In this document: positions 14,845 to 23,696 of the stretch, one piece after another | Layout: the number at the start of each line of letters is the position of its first letter | Numbering within the stretch: position 1 is the first letter of the stretch | Assembly: GCA_002427465.1 (NCBI GenBank) | Contig: DIRC01000045.1 | Location: 1-25,762 of the forward strand | Reading direction: 5' to 3' | DNA: 25,762 nt | DNA from: Clostridiales bacterium UBA5446 | Lineage (GTDB): Bacteria > Bacillota > Clostridia > Oscillospirales > Oscillospiraceae | Notes under the pieces: model-generated | The model's database searches: none | Told to the model about the DNA's origin: nothing | What the model saw: only the letters and a program-made list of their open reading frames with translations | Made by a program: the position numbers and the translations under genes

Positions 14845-17370
14845 ATGGCAGGCACTTCCACAAGTTCCCGAAAATCCTCGTCGGGGACTAAGTCAAAAAA
14901 TAATAAAACCACCGGTTCGAAAGTGAAAGCCGGCAGCGGTCCGGCGCCCATCCGAAGGGAAGTGGGCGCTGTGGTCTGCGCATTTTTGGGGATATTCTCC
15001 ATTATCGGCTTTTTTCATGTCGACGCGCTTTTTATCGCGCTGCTGTGCGGGCTTGTCAAGGGTATAATCGGTTGGGGATTTTATCTGTTCCCGCCGGCGC
15101 TGCTTATGTGCGCCTTTATCCTGGGATTCCACAGGGGGCGGCCCGTGGCGCTTCGCGTAACGGCGACGCTGCTGCTGCCGGTGCTCATGGGTGCGATCCT
15201 GCATCTTCTTTTTTGTAAAACGGCGTTTAGCTTTGATGGTTCATTCGCCATTCTGCTGAAGGATTTGTATCTTCAGGGACATGCCATGGCCTGCGGCGGC
15301 GTGCTGTGCGGGCTGGCGTCCATGGGGATGGAGGCGATGTTCAGCGTGTACGGGGCGTTTCCGGTGCTGCTGGCGGGGTTCATCTTCCTGCTGATGATCA
15401 GCGTGAATCTGACCTTCGCCCAAGTCGGCAAATGGTTTGCCGGCAGGGAGAGGCTGGAATATGAGGCCGTGCCGGAGCCGGAGCCGGTTTCGGTTCCCAG
15501 GGTCGAGGCGCAGCCTGTGCAGCGGTTTGCCAAGCCGATACCGGCAGGCCGCAGGGCAATCGATATCCCCCTGGATGAGGATGCCGGGGACATTGAGTAT
15601 GAGGAAGAAAAGGTCGGGTTTTTTAACAGGAAGCCCCGGGTGAAAGCCCCGGACCAGATTTTGGTGGAATCGGCGCCATGTGTTCAGTCGGAGCCGGAGA
15701 TCGCGCCGATGGCGAAACCGGAGCTGGAACCTGTCCGGGAGACCGGTTTCACCAAGCAGCCGGCCAAGGTAATCCGGGAGGAAGTGGAGGCGGAGACCGC
15801 CGCCGTGTCCGTGGCGATAGAAAAGGCTCAGGCAGCCGCGGCGGAATACGAATTTCCGCCGATAGAGCTCCTGCGCAAGGGTGCGGCGTCCACCATGGAC
15901 GGCAGGGAGGAAGTCGCCCTTAACAGGGAGCGGCTTGAAACGACGATTAAGAGCTTCGGCGTGGCCGCGACTATTGTCGGCGTCACACGGGGGCCGACGG
16001 TCACGCGGTATGACCTGGAACTGGACGCGGGGGTAAAGCTGAACAAGCTGACCAATCTGGCGGGGGATCTGGCCCTTTCCCTGGGCGTGACAAACGTGCG
16101 GATCGCGCCTATACCGGACAAGATATCCACAGTTGGCGTAGAGGTGCCGAACAAGCTGGTAAGCATTGTTTATCTTCGGGATATTATCGAATCCACGGTG
16201 TTCAGAAACGCCGCGTCCAGCCTGACCTTTGCCATCGGCAAGGATATCGGCGGGGATCCTATTGTTGGCAATATTTCAAAGCTTCCACATATGCTGATCG
16301 CCGGCACGACGGGTTCGGGCAAGTCCGTGTGTCTGAACTCCCTTTTGCTGAGTCTGCTGTATAAGTCCACGCCGGACGAGGTCAGGCTGATCATGATCGA
16401 CCCTAAAATGGTTGAGTTGGGGGTCTATAACGGAATTCCGCATCTGTTTGTCCCCGTGGTGACCGATCCAAAGAAGGCCGCGGGGGCGCTCCAGTGGGCG
16501 GTTGTGGAGATGATGAAACGGTACCGCCTGTTTTCCGAAGCCAGCGTCCGCGACCTTACCGGGTATAACGCTCACCAGTTGCAGAACGGGGGGCAGACTT
16601 TGCCCAAGGTGGTCATCGTGGTGGACGAGCTGGCGGACCTTATGCTGTGCGCCGCGAAGGAAGTTGAGGAAAGCATCTGCCGGGTGGCCCAGATGGGCCG
16701 TGCCAGCGGGATGCACCTGATCATAGCTACGCAGCGTCCCTCGGCGGACGTGATCACCGGCCTGATGAAGGCCAATATCCCCAGCAGGATTGCCTTTGCG
16801 GTTTCGTCGGCCATGGAATCGCGCATTATTCTGGACGCTCAGGGGGCGGAGAAACTGGTGGGCATGGGCGACATGCTTTATTCTCCTCTCGGCAGCGGCA
16901 AGCCAGTGCGCATCCAGGGGGCGTATGTTTCCGACGACGAACGCGAGAACGTAATAGATTTCATTAAAACTACCGCAATGGCCGAATACAGCGACGAAAT
17001 CCTCGCCCAGATCGAAAAGGCTGCTGAGGACAAGCCTGCTCAGGAAGCCTGCGCGGATATTCCGGCGGTGCCGGAGAACCAATACGACGAGCTGCTCCCT
17101 CAGGCTATGGACGTGATTTTTGAGGTAAAGCAGGCAAGCGTCTCCATGCTTCAGAGGCGGTTAAAACTGGGATATTCCCGGGCGGCGCGGCTGATTGATC
17201 AGATGGAGGAGCTTGGCGTGGTCGGGCCATTTGAAGGGTCCAAGCCCAGGCAGCTGCTGATCACCAAGCAGCAGTGGCAGGAGATGCAGGCCAACCAGGG
17301 AACTGCGGCAACTGAAAGGTTCGTAACCGAAATGGAATTCGGAACCGATTCGGACGACGAGGATAGCTGA
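14845..17370 (+). CDS. ftsK: DNA translocase FtsK/SpoIIIE
   Basis: 841 residues from ATG 14845 (GAAAGGA upstream). The N-terminus starts with a Ser/Lys-rich cytoplasmic stretch, then four hydrophobic segments between about residues 38 and 195. A Pro/Glu-rich linker follows (about 205-330). The alpha-beta motor carries Walker A GTTGSGKS (487-494), Walker B VVIVVDELADL (about 590) and MGRASGMHLIIATQRPSADVITG. The C-terminal gamma winged helix (about 750-815, VSMLQRRLKLGYSRAARLIDQMEELG) reads polar chromosome sequences. It pumps chromosomal DNA through the division or sporulation septum. Whether this copy is the vegetative or the sporulation translocase cannot be decided. The length is at the upper end for SpoIIIE-type proteins because of the linker. 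It ends in Glu-Asp-Ser-stop overlapping mrnC by one base. Confidence 0.95.
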   Translation: MAGTSTSSRKSSSGTKSKNNKTTGSKVKAGSGPAPIRREVGAVVCAFLGIFSIIGFFHVDALFIALLCGLVKGIIGWGFYLFPPALLMCAFILGFHRGRPVALRVTATLLLPVLMGAILHLLFCKTAFSFDGSFAILLKDLYLQGHAMACGGVLCGLASMGMEAMFSVYGAFPVLLAGFIFLLMISVNLTFAQVGKWFAGRERLEYEAVPEPEPVSVPRVEAQPVQRFAKPIPAGRRAIDIPLDEDAGDIEYEEEKVGFFNRKPRVKAPDQILVESAPCVQSEPEIAPMAKPELEPVRETGFTKQPAKVIREEVEAETAAVSVAIEKAQAAAAEYEFPPIELLRKGAASTMDGREEVALNRERLETTIKSFGVAATIVGVTRGPTVTRYDLELDAGVKLNKLTNLAGDLALSLGVTNVRIAPIPDKISTVGVEVPNKLVSIVYLRDIIESTVFRNAASSLTFAIGKDIGGDPIVGNISKLPHMLIAGTTGSGKSVCLNSLLLSLLYKSTPDEVRLIMIDPKMVELGVYNGIPHLFVPVVTDPKKAAGALQWAVVEMMKRYRLFSEASVRDLTGYNAHQLQNGGQTLPKVVIVVDELADLMLCAAKEVEESICRVAQMGRASGMHLIIATQRPSADVITGLMKANIPSRIAFAVSSAMESRIILDAQGAEKLVGMGDMLYSPLGSGKPVRIQGAYVSDDERENVIDFIKTTAMAEYSDEILAQIEKAAEDKPAQEACADIPAVPENQYDELLPQAMDVIFEVKQASVSMLQRRLKLGYSRAARLIDQMEELGVVGPFEGSKPRQLLITKQQWQEMQANQGTAATERFVTEMEFGTDSDDEDS

Positions 17371-17750
17371 TGGATGACAGAGACATTGCGAAGATCAGTA
17401 CGCTCGGCCTTGCCCACGTGGGGGACGGGGTGTATGAATTACTTACCCGCACCCGCCTTTGCGAGATGGGGATTACTACTGTTGTCCGGCTCCACAGGGA
17501 GACGGTTGCGCGGGTTAACGCGACGGCCCAGTCCTGTGCTGCGGAAAAGATTATGCCTTATTTGACGGACGCGGAGCGCGACATTTTTAAACGGGGCCGC
17601 AATACCCGGGTCAATTCGATGCCCAAGAGTTCCGATGCCGCACAATACCACGCCGCGACGGGGCTTGAGGCCCTTTTCGGGTGGCTGTATCTGCGCGGAG
17701 AGCATTCGCGTATCGACACGCTCTTTTCAATCATATTGGAGGATAGCTGA
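17370..17750 (+). CDS. mrnC: Mini-ribonuclease III
   Basis: 126 residues; ATG 17370 shares its A with the ftsK stop (TGATG) and follows GAGGATAGC. It is a lone RNase III catalytic domain without dsRNA-binding domain. Seen: LGLAHVGDGVYELL with the catalytic Asp19, KRGRNTRVNSMPKSSDAAQYHAATGLEALFGWLYL with catalytic Glu100 and the Mini-III RGRN loop. In B. subtilis this enzyme trims both ends of 23S rRNA precursors, usually on L3-bound particles, and its gene follows cysS. Here it lies between ftsK and rqcH, beside another large-subunit factor. It overlaps rqcH by one base with the same junction sequence as at its own start. Confidence 0.92.
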   Translation: MDDRDIAKISTLGLAHVGDGVYELLTRTRLCEMGITTVVRLHRETVARVNATAQSCAAEKIMPYLTDAERDIFKRGRNTRVNSMPKSSDAAQYHAATGLEALFGWLYLRGEHSRIDTLFSIILEDS

Positions 17751-19471
17751 TGCCATTGGACGCAGTATGCCTTTCTGCCCTGATCAAAGAGCTTGCGCCC
17801 GCCCTTGAGGGAGCGAGAATTGATAAGGTGCAGCAGCCGGAAAGGGACATTCTGCTCCTTTCGCTTTATACGCGGGACGGCAACCGCCGCCTTTTACTAT
17901 CTGCTAAGTCCGGGGCGGCCAGACTCCATTTTACAGCCGCACGCATGGAAAACCCGGAGTCCCCGCCGATGTTCTGCATGCTGCTGAGAAAGCACATTGT
18001 GGGCGCGCGCATCACGGGCGTGACGCAGCCCACCTTTGAGCGGCTGGCGGCAATTTCATTGGATGTTCGGGACGAGCTGGGGGTCGCGTCACAAAAGCGG
18101 CTTATTATTGAGATGATTGGCCGAAGCGCAAACATCATCCTTCTGGATTCGGAGGCGAGGATCATCGACTGTCTCCGCCGCGTGGATTTCGGTGAGGACG
18201 CGTTTCGCAGGCTGCTTCCCGGCATGATCTACCGCATGCCCCCGAAGCAGGCGAAGCCCGGCTTTTTTGAGTTGGACGCCGCCGGGCGCCGGGCGCTTTA
18301 CGAGGCTATGCCGGCGGAAATTTCGCCGGAGAAATGGATGATGGAGACATTTTCCGGCCTGTCCCCGCTGATCGTCAGGGAGATATGGCATCGCGCTGGG
18401 GCTGTGGAGCGGTTTCCGGAGGCGATGGACGCCTTTGCCGAAAGCGTGGCGGCGGGAGAGTTCACGCCGATCCTGCTCCGGGATGCCGGCAGGGCTGTGG
18501 ATTTTTCCTTCATGCTGATTAATCAGTATGGGACAAACGTTTGCTGCGAGCCGCACCCGGATTTTTCGGCGCTCCTGGACGCCTTTTATTCCGGCAGGGA
18601 TAAGGCCGAGCGCATGCGCCGCATATCTTCGGAGACGGTGAAAACCGTCAAAACCCTCCGGGACCGGCAGGCACGCAAATTGGCGCAGCAGCGCCGGGAG
18701 CTGGCGGATACGGCGGACAGGGAAGTCCTGCGCAGGCGCGGCGATTTGGTCACCGCAAACCTCTGGCGTATGAAAAAGGGCGACCGAAAGCTGGAGGCCG
18801 AGGATTTTTACACGGAGGGCAGTCCGGCGGTATCCATCCCCTTGGACCCTATGAAAACGCCCCAGCAGAACGCCGCAGCGCTGTATAAAGAATATAAAAA
18901 AGCCGCCGCCGCGGAAAAGCACCTGTCGGCGCTGATCAGGGAAGGCGAGATACGGCTATATTATCTGGAGAGTGTTCTGGACGTGCTGGCCCGCTCCGAA
19001 AGCGAGAGCGACGTGGCGGAAGTCCGCAGGGAACTGTTGGAGACAGGCGTTTTAAGCCCGAAGAAAAACGCAAACTCCAGGAAGGTTAAGAGGAGAGGTC
19101 CCATGCGTTTTGTGTCCTCCTCCGGGTATGAAATCCTCGTCGGCCGCTCAAATATCCAAAATGACGAGCTGACGCTGAAAACCGCGCGCAGGTCGGATAT
19201 CTGGCTGCATACACAGCGCGTCCACGGCTCCCATGTAATCATCCGCACTTGTGACCGGGCGCCGGACAGCGAGACACTTGCGCAGGCAGCTTCCCTGGCC
19301 GCATATTTTTCACAGGCCAGGGAAGCGGGAAAGACGCCTGTGGACTATACGGAGGCACGGTTCGTGAAAAAGCCCGCCGGCGCCATGCCGGGGATGGTGA
19401 TATATACCGGCCAGAGGACGCTGATGGCGGAGCCGGACGAATTGCTGGTTCAGAAGCTGGAAGCGGAATAA
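17750..19471 (+). CDS. rqcH: Rqc2 homolog RqcH (NFACT family; formerly fibronectin-binding protein A)
   Basis: 573 residues from ATG 17750, overlapping the mrnC stop and preceded by GGAGGA. Domain order: NFACT-N (residues 1-~200, including PPMFCMLLRKHIVGARITGV and DVRDELG), helix-hairpin-helix region (~200-270), a long charged coiled coil (~285-440), and the NFACT-R domain from residue 452 (MRFVSSSGYEILVGRSNIQNDELT...RRSDIWLHTQRVHGSHVII). RqcH binds stalled 50S subunits carrying peptidyl-tRNA and adds C-terminal alanine tails that mark nascent chains for degradation. Older databases call it fibronectin-binding; no secretion signal is seen. Last gene of the uppP operon, followed by an 11-bp hairpin. 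Confidence 0.94.
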   Translation: MPLDAVCLSALIKELAPALEGARIDKVQQPERDILLLSLYTRDGNRRLLLSAKSGAARLHFTAARMENPESPPMFCMLLRKHIVGARITGVTQPTFERLAAISLDVRDELGVASQKRLIIEMIGRSANIILLDSEARIIDCLRRVDFGEDAFRRLLPGMIYRMPPKQAKPGFFELDAAGRRALYEAMPAEISPEKWMMETFSGLSPLIVREIWHRAGAVERFPEAMDAFAESVAAGEFTPILLRDAGRAVDFSFMLINQYGTNVCCEPHPDFSALLDAFYSGRDKAERMRRISSETVKTVKTLRDRQARKLAQQRRELADTADREVLRRRGDLVTANLWRMKKGDRKLEAEDFYTEGSPAVSIPLDPMKTPQQNAAALYKEYKKAAAAEKHLSALIREGEIRLYYLESVLDVLARSESESDVAEVRRELLETGVLSPKKNANSRKVKRRGPMRFVSSSGYEILVGRSNIQNDELTLKTARRSDIWLHTQRVHGSHVIIRTCDRAPDSETLAQAASLAAYFSQAREAGKTPVDYTEARFVKKPAGAMPGMVIYTGQRTLMAEPDELLVQKLEAE

Positions 19472-19476
19472 TAAGA

Positions 19477-19502
19477 ATGGGAGAGCGGATACGCTCTCCC
19501 AT
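19477..19502. terminator. Bidirectional terminator between convergent rqcH and SLH gene
   Basis: ATGGGAGAGCG (19477-19487) pairs perfectly with 19492-19502 around a GATA tetraloop. It lies 5 bp after the rqcH stop and 4 bp after the stop of the leftward gene. Both flanks are T-rich when read outward (TTATCTTTT on plus, TTCTTATTATT on minus). Confidence 0.85.
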
Positions 19503-19506
19503 AGAC

Positions 19507-20430
19507 TTATCTTTTGTTCAATACATCCATGGCGGCGACGAGGATAAGCGCGGCGTCCGCCCGGGTCAGCTCAGCGTCATATGCGCAGCCGTAGGGGATG
19601 ATGTTGCACGCGGACAGGTTGGCCACGGATTGGCTGGCCCAAGCGGGGGCGCTTTCCGCATAGCGCGAAGCGGAGACATTCGTAAACGTCAGGATATTAT
19701 CCAGCATTACGGAGGCTTCTGAGCAGGTTATGCAGGCCTCAGCGTCGAAGATAACGCTGCCGTTTCCGGGATAACCGCTGATGAAGCCGTCCATCAGCGC
19801 CGTAGCGACATAGGGCTTCTGCCAGGTGGGGATGTTGTCGTCGTCCGTGAAACCCGTGGACATGACTCCGGAAAGCATCTCCGTGCCGGCAAGCTGCATA
19901 CACATGGCGAGGAATTCACCCCGGCTTACCTGACTGTCCGGGGAGAACACCATTGATGAGCCGATCTGCTCGCCGGTGAATATTCCGTTTTCTGCAAGGG
20001 TCACCGCCGCATAGTGGGCGGCGCTGCCGGTCATGTCGTCGTAGGTTGTGGCTGTGCGCTGTTTGGTAATCTTGATGATGACGGTCGCTTCCTGGGAACT
20101 GTTGCCCTCGGAATCGATTGCCTTATAGCCGAAATAGTCGCGGCCGCGTTTGTTCAGGTCGGGCGAGTAGACAAAGCGTCCGTCCGCGGTGAGTTCGACG
20201 CCGCCCTTGACCGGCTCCGTGGTAATTTCATAGATCAGCACATCGCCGTCAGGATCGATTGCGGAGAGCCTCCCGCCTACGGAGACGTTGCGGTAGGTAG
20301 TCAGCTCAAAGTTTTCTGCAACAGGCGCGGAATTTTGCGCGTTTGCCCCCAGCAGCGGCGAAAGGGCGGTAAGACATACCGCGATAGCCAGCAGCATCGC
20401 GCACACTGCAATTTTCATACGTGTACTCAT
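19507..20430 (-). CDS. Secreted protein with cadherin-like/Ig-like domain and C-terminal SLH repeats
   Basis: 307 residues from ATG 20430, chosen for the GGAGGAATTATA site; an upstream in-frame ATG at 20490 lacks one. A signal peptide (MSTRMK then a long hydrophobic run ending near residue 32) exports it. One beta-sandwich of the cadherin-like/'tandem-95' type follows (about 35-125: SAIDPDGDVLIYEI, GGVELTADGRFVYSPD, RDYFGYKAIDSEGN). Three divergent SLH repeats come next: one ending VSRGEFLAMCMQL, one FTDDDNIPTWQKPYVATALMDGFISGY, and one APAWASQSVANLSACNII with TRADAALIL. SLH repeats usually bind pyruvylated secondary wall polymer, so it probably sits on the cell surface. Its partner or ligand is unknown. 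It is a single gene; no clear promoter was found. Confidence 0.82.
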   Translation of the reverse strand: MSTRMKIAVCAMLLAIAVCLTALSPLLGANAQNSAPVAENFELTTYRNVSVGGRLSAIDPDGDVLIYEITTEPVKGGVELTADGRFVYSPDLNKRGRDYFGYKAIDSEGNSSQEATVIIKITKQRTATTYDDMTGSAAHYAAVTLAENGIFTGEQIGSSMVFSPDSQVSRGEFLAMCMQLAGTEMLSGVMSTGFTDDDNIPTWQKPYVATALMDGFISGYPGNGSVIFDAEACITCSEASVMLDNILTFTNVSASRYAESAPAWASQSVANLSACNIIPYGCAYDAELTRADAALILVAAMDVLNKR

Positions 20431-20500
20431 TATAATTCCTCCATGCAAGTTGTACCAATATTTTGCGCGGGAGGATTTGGAAATATTCAAAGAAAAATAA

Positions 20501-20535
20501 AGAAATGGCGCGGAGGTGAACTCCGCGCCATTTCT
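20501..20535 (-). terminator. Rho-independent terminator of the alanine symporter gene
   Basis: A perfect 15-bp stem (20501-20515 with 20521-20535) and a five-base loop begin 10 bp after the symporter stop. Read on the minus strand, the stem is followed by TTATTTTTCTTT, a good U-tract. Confidence 0.9.
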
Positions 20536-20545
20536 GAAGGGGTAT

Positions 20546-21961
20546 TTATCTTTGCAACCGGTTCTGTTTTCTGAAAAAATCCCGCGTGATCTTCACCACC
20601 ACGCCCGAAAGGCCGACAAGCCCGATCAGGTTGGGGATTGCCATAAGCCCGTTCAGGGTATCGGAGATGTTCCAGGCAAGGGACAGATCCATCGTGGCGC
20701 CGACGATCACAATGCCCACGTAAATGATCTGGTAAAGCTTGATGCTCCCGGTTCCGAATACGTATTCAATGCAGCGCGTGCCATAAAGCGCCCAGCCAAG
20801 GATTGTGGAAAATGCAAACAGCGTAAGCCCGATGGCGATGATCAGGCTTCCCACCTTGTCGCCGAAAACCGTGGCGAAGGCCGCGACGTTCACGGCGGTG
20901 CTGCCTTTGACGCCGTATTCAAAAGCGCCGGTATCCATGACGCCGGTCATGAGAATGGGAAGTGCCGTGAGGGTGCAGATGACAATGGTGTCCACAAAGA
21001 CCTCAAAGATGCCCCATACGCCCTGTTGGACAGGGCCGTCCGTGTCGGCTGCGGCGTGGGCAATGGGCGCTGAGCCGAGGCCGGCTTCGTTTGAAAACAC
21101 GCCGCGCTTGAAGCCCCAGGTTATGCAGGTTTTGAGGGTTACGCCGGCCGCTCCGCCGACGACCGCCGAGGGGTCAAATGCGCCTTTGAAGATCATGGAA
21201 AAAGCAGAGCCGATATTGCCTATGTTTGCGAAGACAACAATCAATGCGGATACGATGTAGATGATTGCCATAAAGGGGACCAGCATTTCGGCAACGCTGC
21301 CGATGCGCTTAATCCCGCCCAGGAGGACAAGGCCCACAAGGGCCGCGATAATGATACCTGCAATCAGGTTGACTGCTGCGTCCGTTCCGACCATTGAAGG
21401 GATAAAGGCCTGTATGCTGGTGTTAATCGCGGAGGTAATGCTGCCCACCTGAACGGCGTTGCCGATCCCAAAGGCCGCCAGCGCGCCGAACAGGCTGAAA
21501 ATGACAGCAAGCCATTTCCAGTTTTTTCCGAGGCCGTTGGTAATGTAGTACATCGGGCCGCCGACCCAGTCGCCCTTTTTATTCCGTTCCCGGTAGCGTA
21601 ATGACAGGACGACCTCGGCATACTTCGTGCACATCCCGATCAGGGCGGAGACCCATACCCAGAATACCGCGCCTGCGCCTCCGAGGGTGATCGCAGCCGT
21701 GATGCCCGCAATGTTACCGGTGCCTACGGTAGCTGAAAGTGCGGTTGAAACGGCCTGAAAGGGCGTTACCGCGCCTTTGCCGGCCCTTTTCCGGTCAAAC
21801 ATTTTACCGAAGGTATTCCTCATCGCAAAGCCGAATTTCCGGAATTGCAGGAAACCGCACCGAATGGTGAGGAAAAGTCCGGTGCCAATGAGCAGGACCA
21901 GCATAGGCAGTCCCCATACGATGTTGTTGACGGCATCGTTGATGCGCGCTATGAATTCCAT
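20546..21961 (-). CDS. Sodium:alanine symporter family protein (AGCS)
   Basis: 471 residues from ATG 21961, behind GAGAGGGG; an in-frame start at 21988 has no ribosome site. Roughly ten to eleven membrane segments. Hallmarks of the AGCS family (AlsT/DagA type): WGLPMLVLLIGTGLFLTIRCGFLQFRKF near the start, AVSTALSATVGTGNIAGITAAI with the ion/substrate helix, KYAEVVLSLRYRERNKKGDWVGGPMYYI, KRGVFSNEAGLGSAPIAHAAADT, and a late ILGWALYGTRCIEYVFG. It would import alanine or glycine with sodium across the cytoplasmic membrane. It is monocistronic, with its own promoter and terminator, and diverges from guaB. No riboswitch was found in its roughly 35-nt leader. Confidence 0.94.
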   Translation of the reverse strand: MEFIARINDAVNNIVWGLPMLVLLIGTGLFLTIRCGFLQFRKFGFAMRNTFGKMFDRKRAGKGAVTPFQAVSTALSATVGTGNIAGITAAITLGGAGAVFWVWVSALIGMCTKYAEVVLSLRYRERNKKGDWVGGPMYYITNGLGKNWKWLAVIFSLFGALAAFGIGNAVQVGSITSAINTSIQAFIPSMVGTDAAVNLIAGIIIAALVGLVLLGGIKRIGSVAEMLVPFMAIIYIVSALIVVFANIGNIGSAFSMIFKGAFDPSAVVGGAAGVTLKTCITWGFKRGVFSNEAGLGSAPIAHAAADTDGPVQQGVWGIFEVFVDTIVICTLTALPILMTGVMDTGAFEYGVKGSTAVNVAAFATVFGDKVGSLIIAIGLTLFAFSTILGWALYGTRCIEYVFGTGSIKLYQIIYVGIVIVGATMDLSLAWNISDTLNGLMAIPNLIGLVGLSGVVVKITRDFFRKQNRLQR

Positions 21962-22004
21962 ATAATTTCCCCTCTCGATTTTGTACATTCATCCGATTTT
22001 AAAA

Positions 22005-22033
22005 ATGATAGCGTGATCCTGCAAAAAATGCAA
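22005..22033 (-). promoter_or_regulatory. Promoter of the sodium:alanine symporter gene
   Basis: On the minus strand, TTGCAT (22033-22028), a 17-bp spacer and TATCAT (22010-22005), about 44 bp upstream of the start. Confidence 0.65.
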
Positions 22034-22123
22034 GTCTTTTTTCCGATGTCCGGCCGTCAGGGCCGACGGGAGGAGGGACCGGTAGTTTTTCAATTGGATA
22101 TTTGCGGGGTTTTCAGAATATTG

Positions 22124-22152
22124 TTGACTTGAAGGCGGGTTGTGGATAGAAT
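22124..22152 (+). promoter_or_regulatory. Promoter of the guaB operon
   Basis: TTGACT (22124-22129), a 17-bp spacer and TAGAAT (22147-22152), 50 bp before the guaB start. The leader is about 43 nt, too short for a purine riboswitch with an expression platform. Confidence 0.78.
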
Positions 22153-22202
22153 ATAAGAATTAAGGTATTGCATATTGTAGGATATTGGGGGATACACGAA
22201 AT

Positions 22203-23687
22203 ATGAACCAGACTAAAAAATATTTGGAACGCTTTGTGGGAGAGGGCCTTACTTTCGACGACGTTCTGCTGATACCGGGGGAAAGCTCGGTGCTTCCGCC
22301 GGACGTTGATCTTTCAACAAATCTGACCAAGACAATCCGGCTCAATACGCCGATCATGAGCGCTGCCATGGATACGGTAACGGAATATCGGATGGCGATA
22401 GCGATCGCCAGGGAAGGCGGAATCGGCGTCATCCACAAGAGCATGTCCATAGACCAGCAGGCTGAGCAGGTGGATATGGTCAAGCGCTCCGAGAATGGCG
22501 TGATTACCAATCCATTTTTCCTGGGGCCGGATAACACCCTGGAGGAAGCCGACGCCCTGATGGCGAAATACCGGATTTCCGGTGTGCCTGTGGTGAATAC
22601 GGACGGCCGGCTCATCGGCATCATTACAAACCGCGATATGAAATTTGAAAACGATATGACCCGTCAGATCCGTGAGATTATGACTTCCCAGGGGCTTGTT
22701 ACCGGCCGGGAAGGGACAACCCTTGACGAGGCGAAGGAGATCCTGCGCTGCCATAAAATTGAAAAGCTCCCCATAGTGGACGACAATTTCAGGCTTAAGG
22801 GACTTATCACGATTAAGGACATTGAAAAGGTCCGGAAATATCCCCATTCGGCAAAGGACAAAGCGGGCAGGCTCCTCTGTGCCGCGGCCCTCGGCGTCAC
22901 GAAAGACGTTCTCGATCGGGCGGGGGCTCTGGCCGCCGCGGGCGTGGATGCCTTCGTGCTGGACAGCGCCCACGGCCATTCCAGGAACATTATCCGCAGC
23001 GTCGCAATCGTCAAAGAGCGGTTTCCGGATGTCCAGCTCATTGCGGGCAACGTGGCGACAGCCGCCGGCACCCGGGCGCTTATCGAGGCCGGGGCCGACT
23101 GCATCAAGGTCGGTATCGGCGCCGGCTCCATATGCACCACGCGAATTGTCTCCGGAATAGGCGTACCCCAGATCACCGCCGTCATGGAATCCGCGGAAAT
23201 GGCGGATAAATACGGCATCCCTGTCATATCCGACGGCGGCATAAAATATTCCGGCGATATTGTCAAGGCTCTGGCCGCCGGGGCCCAGGTGGCCATGATG
23301 GGCTCAATGCTGGCAGGGTGCGAGGAAAGCCCCGGAGAAAACGAGGTTTTCCAGGGCCGTCAGTTCAAGGTATATCGTGGCATGGGCAGTATGGGCGCCA
23401 TGGCCAAGGGCTCGGGCGATCGTTATTTCCAGTCCGGAACGCAAAAGCTGGTGCCCGAGGGCGTGGAGGGCCGGGTGCCTTACCGCGGGCCGGTTTCGGA
23501 TACGATTTTCCAGATGATGGGCGGCCTGCGTTCGGGCATGGGCTACTGCGGCGCGCCGGATATCAAGACACTCCGCACAAAGACGCAGTTTGTGCGTATC
23601 ACCAACGCGGGGCTGCGGGAAAGCCACCCCCACGATATCTATATCACGAAGGAAGCGCCCAACTATACGATGAACCCGCAGGATTAA
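22203..23687 (+). CDS. guaB: Inosine-5'-monophosphate dehydrogenase
   Basis: 494 residues from ATG 22203 with TTGGGGGA upstream; the in-frame TTG 22185 overlaps that site. It oxidises IMP to XMP with NAD+, the committed step of GMP synthesis. The TIM barrel starts with LTFDDVLLIPGESSVLP and is interrupted by two CBS domains (about residues 95-205), which in bacteria bind ATP or GTP. The catalytic loop GIGAGSICTTRIVSGIGVPQ holds Cys311; ISDGGIKYSGDIVKALAAGA and the YRGMGSMGAM phosphate site follow, then the flap with the GVEGRVPYRG Arg-Tyr. All are intact and the length is standard. First gene of a four-gene operon; sir2 starts nine bases after its stop. Confidence 0.97.
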   Translation: MNQTKKYLERFVGEGLTFDDVLLIPGESSVLPPDVDLSTNLTKTIRLNTPIMSAAMDTVTEYRMAIAIAREGGIGVIHKSMSIDQQAEQVDMVKRSENGVITNPFFLGPDNTLEEADALMAKYRISGVPVVNTDGRLIGIITNRDMKFENDMTRQIREIMTSQGLVTGREGTTLDEAKEILRCHKIEKLPIVDDNFRLKGLITIKDIEKVRKYPHSAKDKAGRLLCAAALGVTKDVLDRAGALAAAGVDAFVLDSAHGHSRNIIRSVAIVKERFPDVQLIAGNVATAAGTRALIEAGADCIKVGIGAGSICTTRIVSGIGVPQITAVMESAEMADKYGIPVISDGGIKYSGDIVKALAAGAQVAMMGSMLAGCEESPGENEVFQGRQFKVYRGMGSMGAMAKGSGDRYFQSGTQKLVPEGVEGRVPYRGPVSDTIFQMMGGLRSGMGYCGAPDIKTLRTKTQFVRITNAGLRESHPHDIYITKEAPNYTMNPQD

Positions 23688-23696
23688 GGCGATAGT

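Noticed and set aside
22051..22065. Short CGGCC/GGCCG hairpin between the symporter and guaB promoters
   Set aside because: A 5-bp stem in GC-rich sequence with no positional logic; likely chance.
22153..22202. Possible purine riboswitch ahead of guaB
   Set aside because: The leader after the predicted start of transcription is only about 43 nt and shows no three-way-junction purine aptamer pattern.
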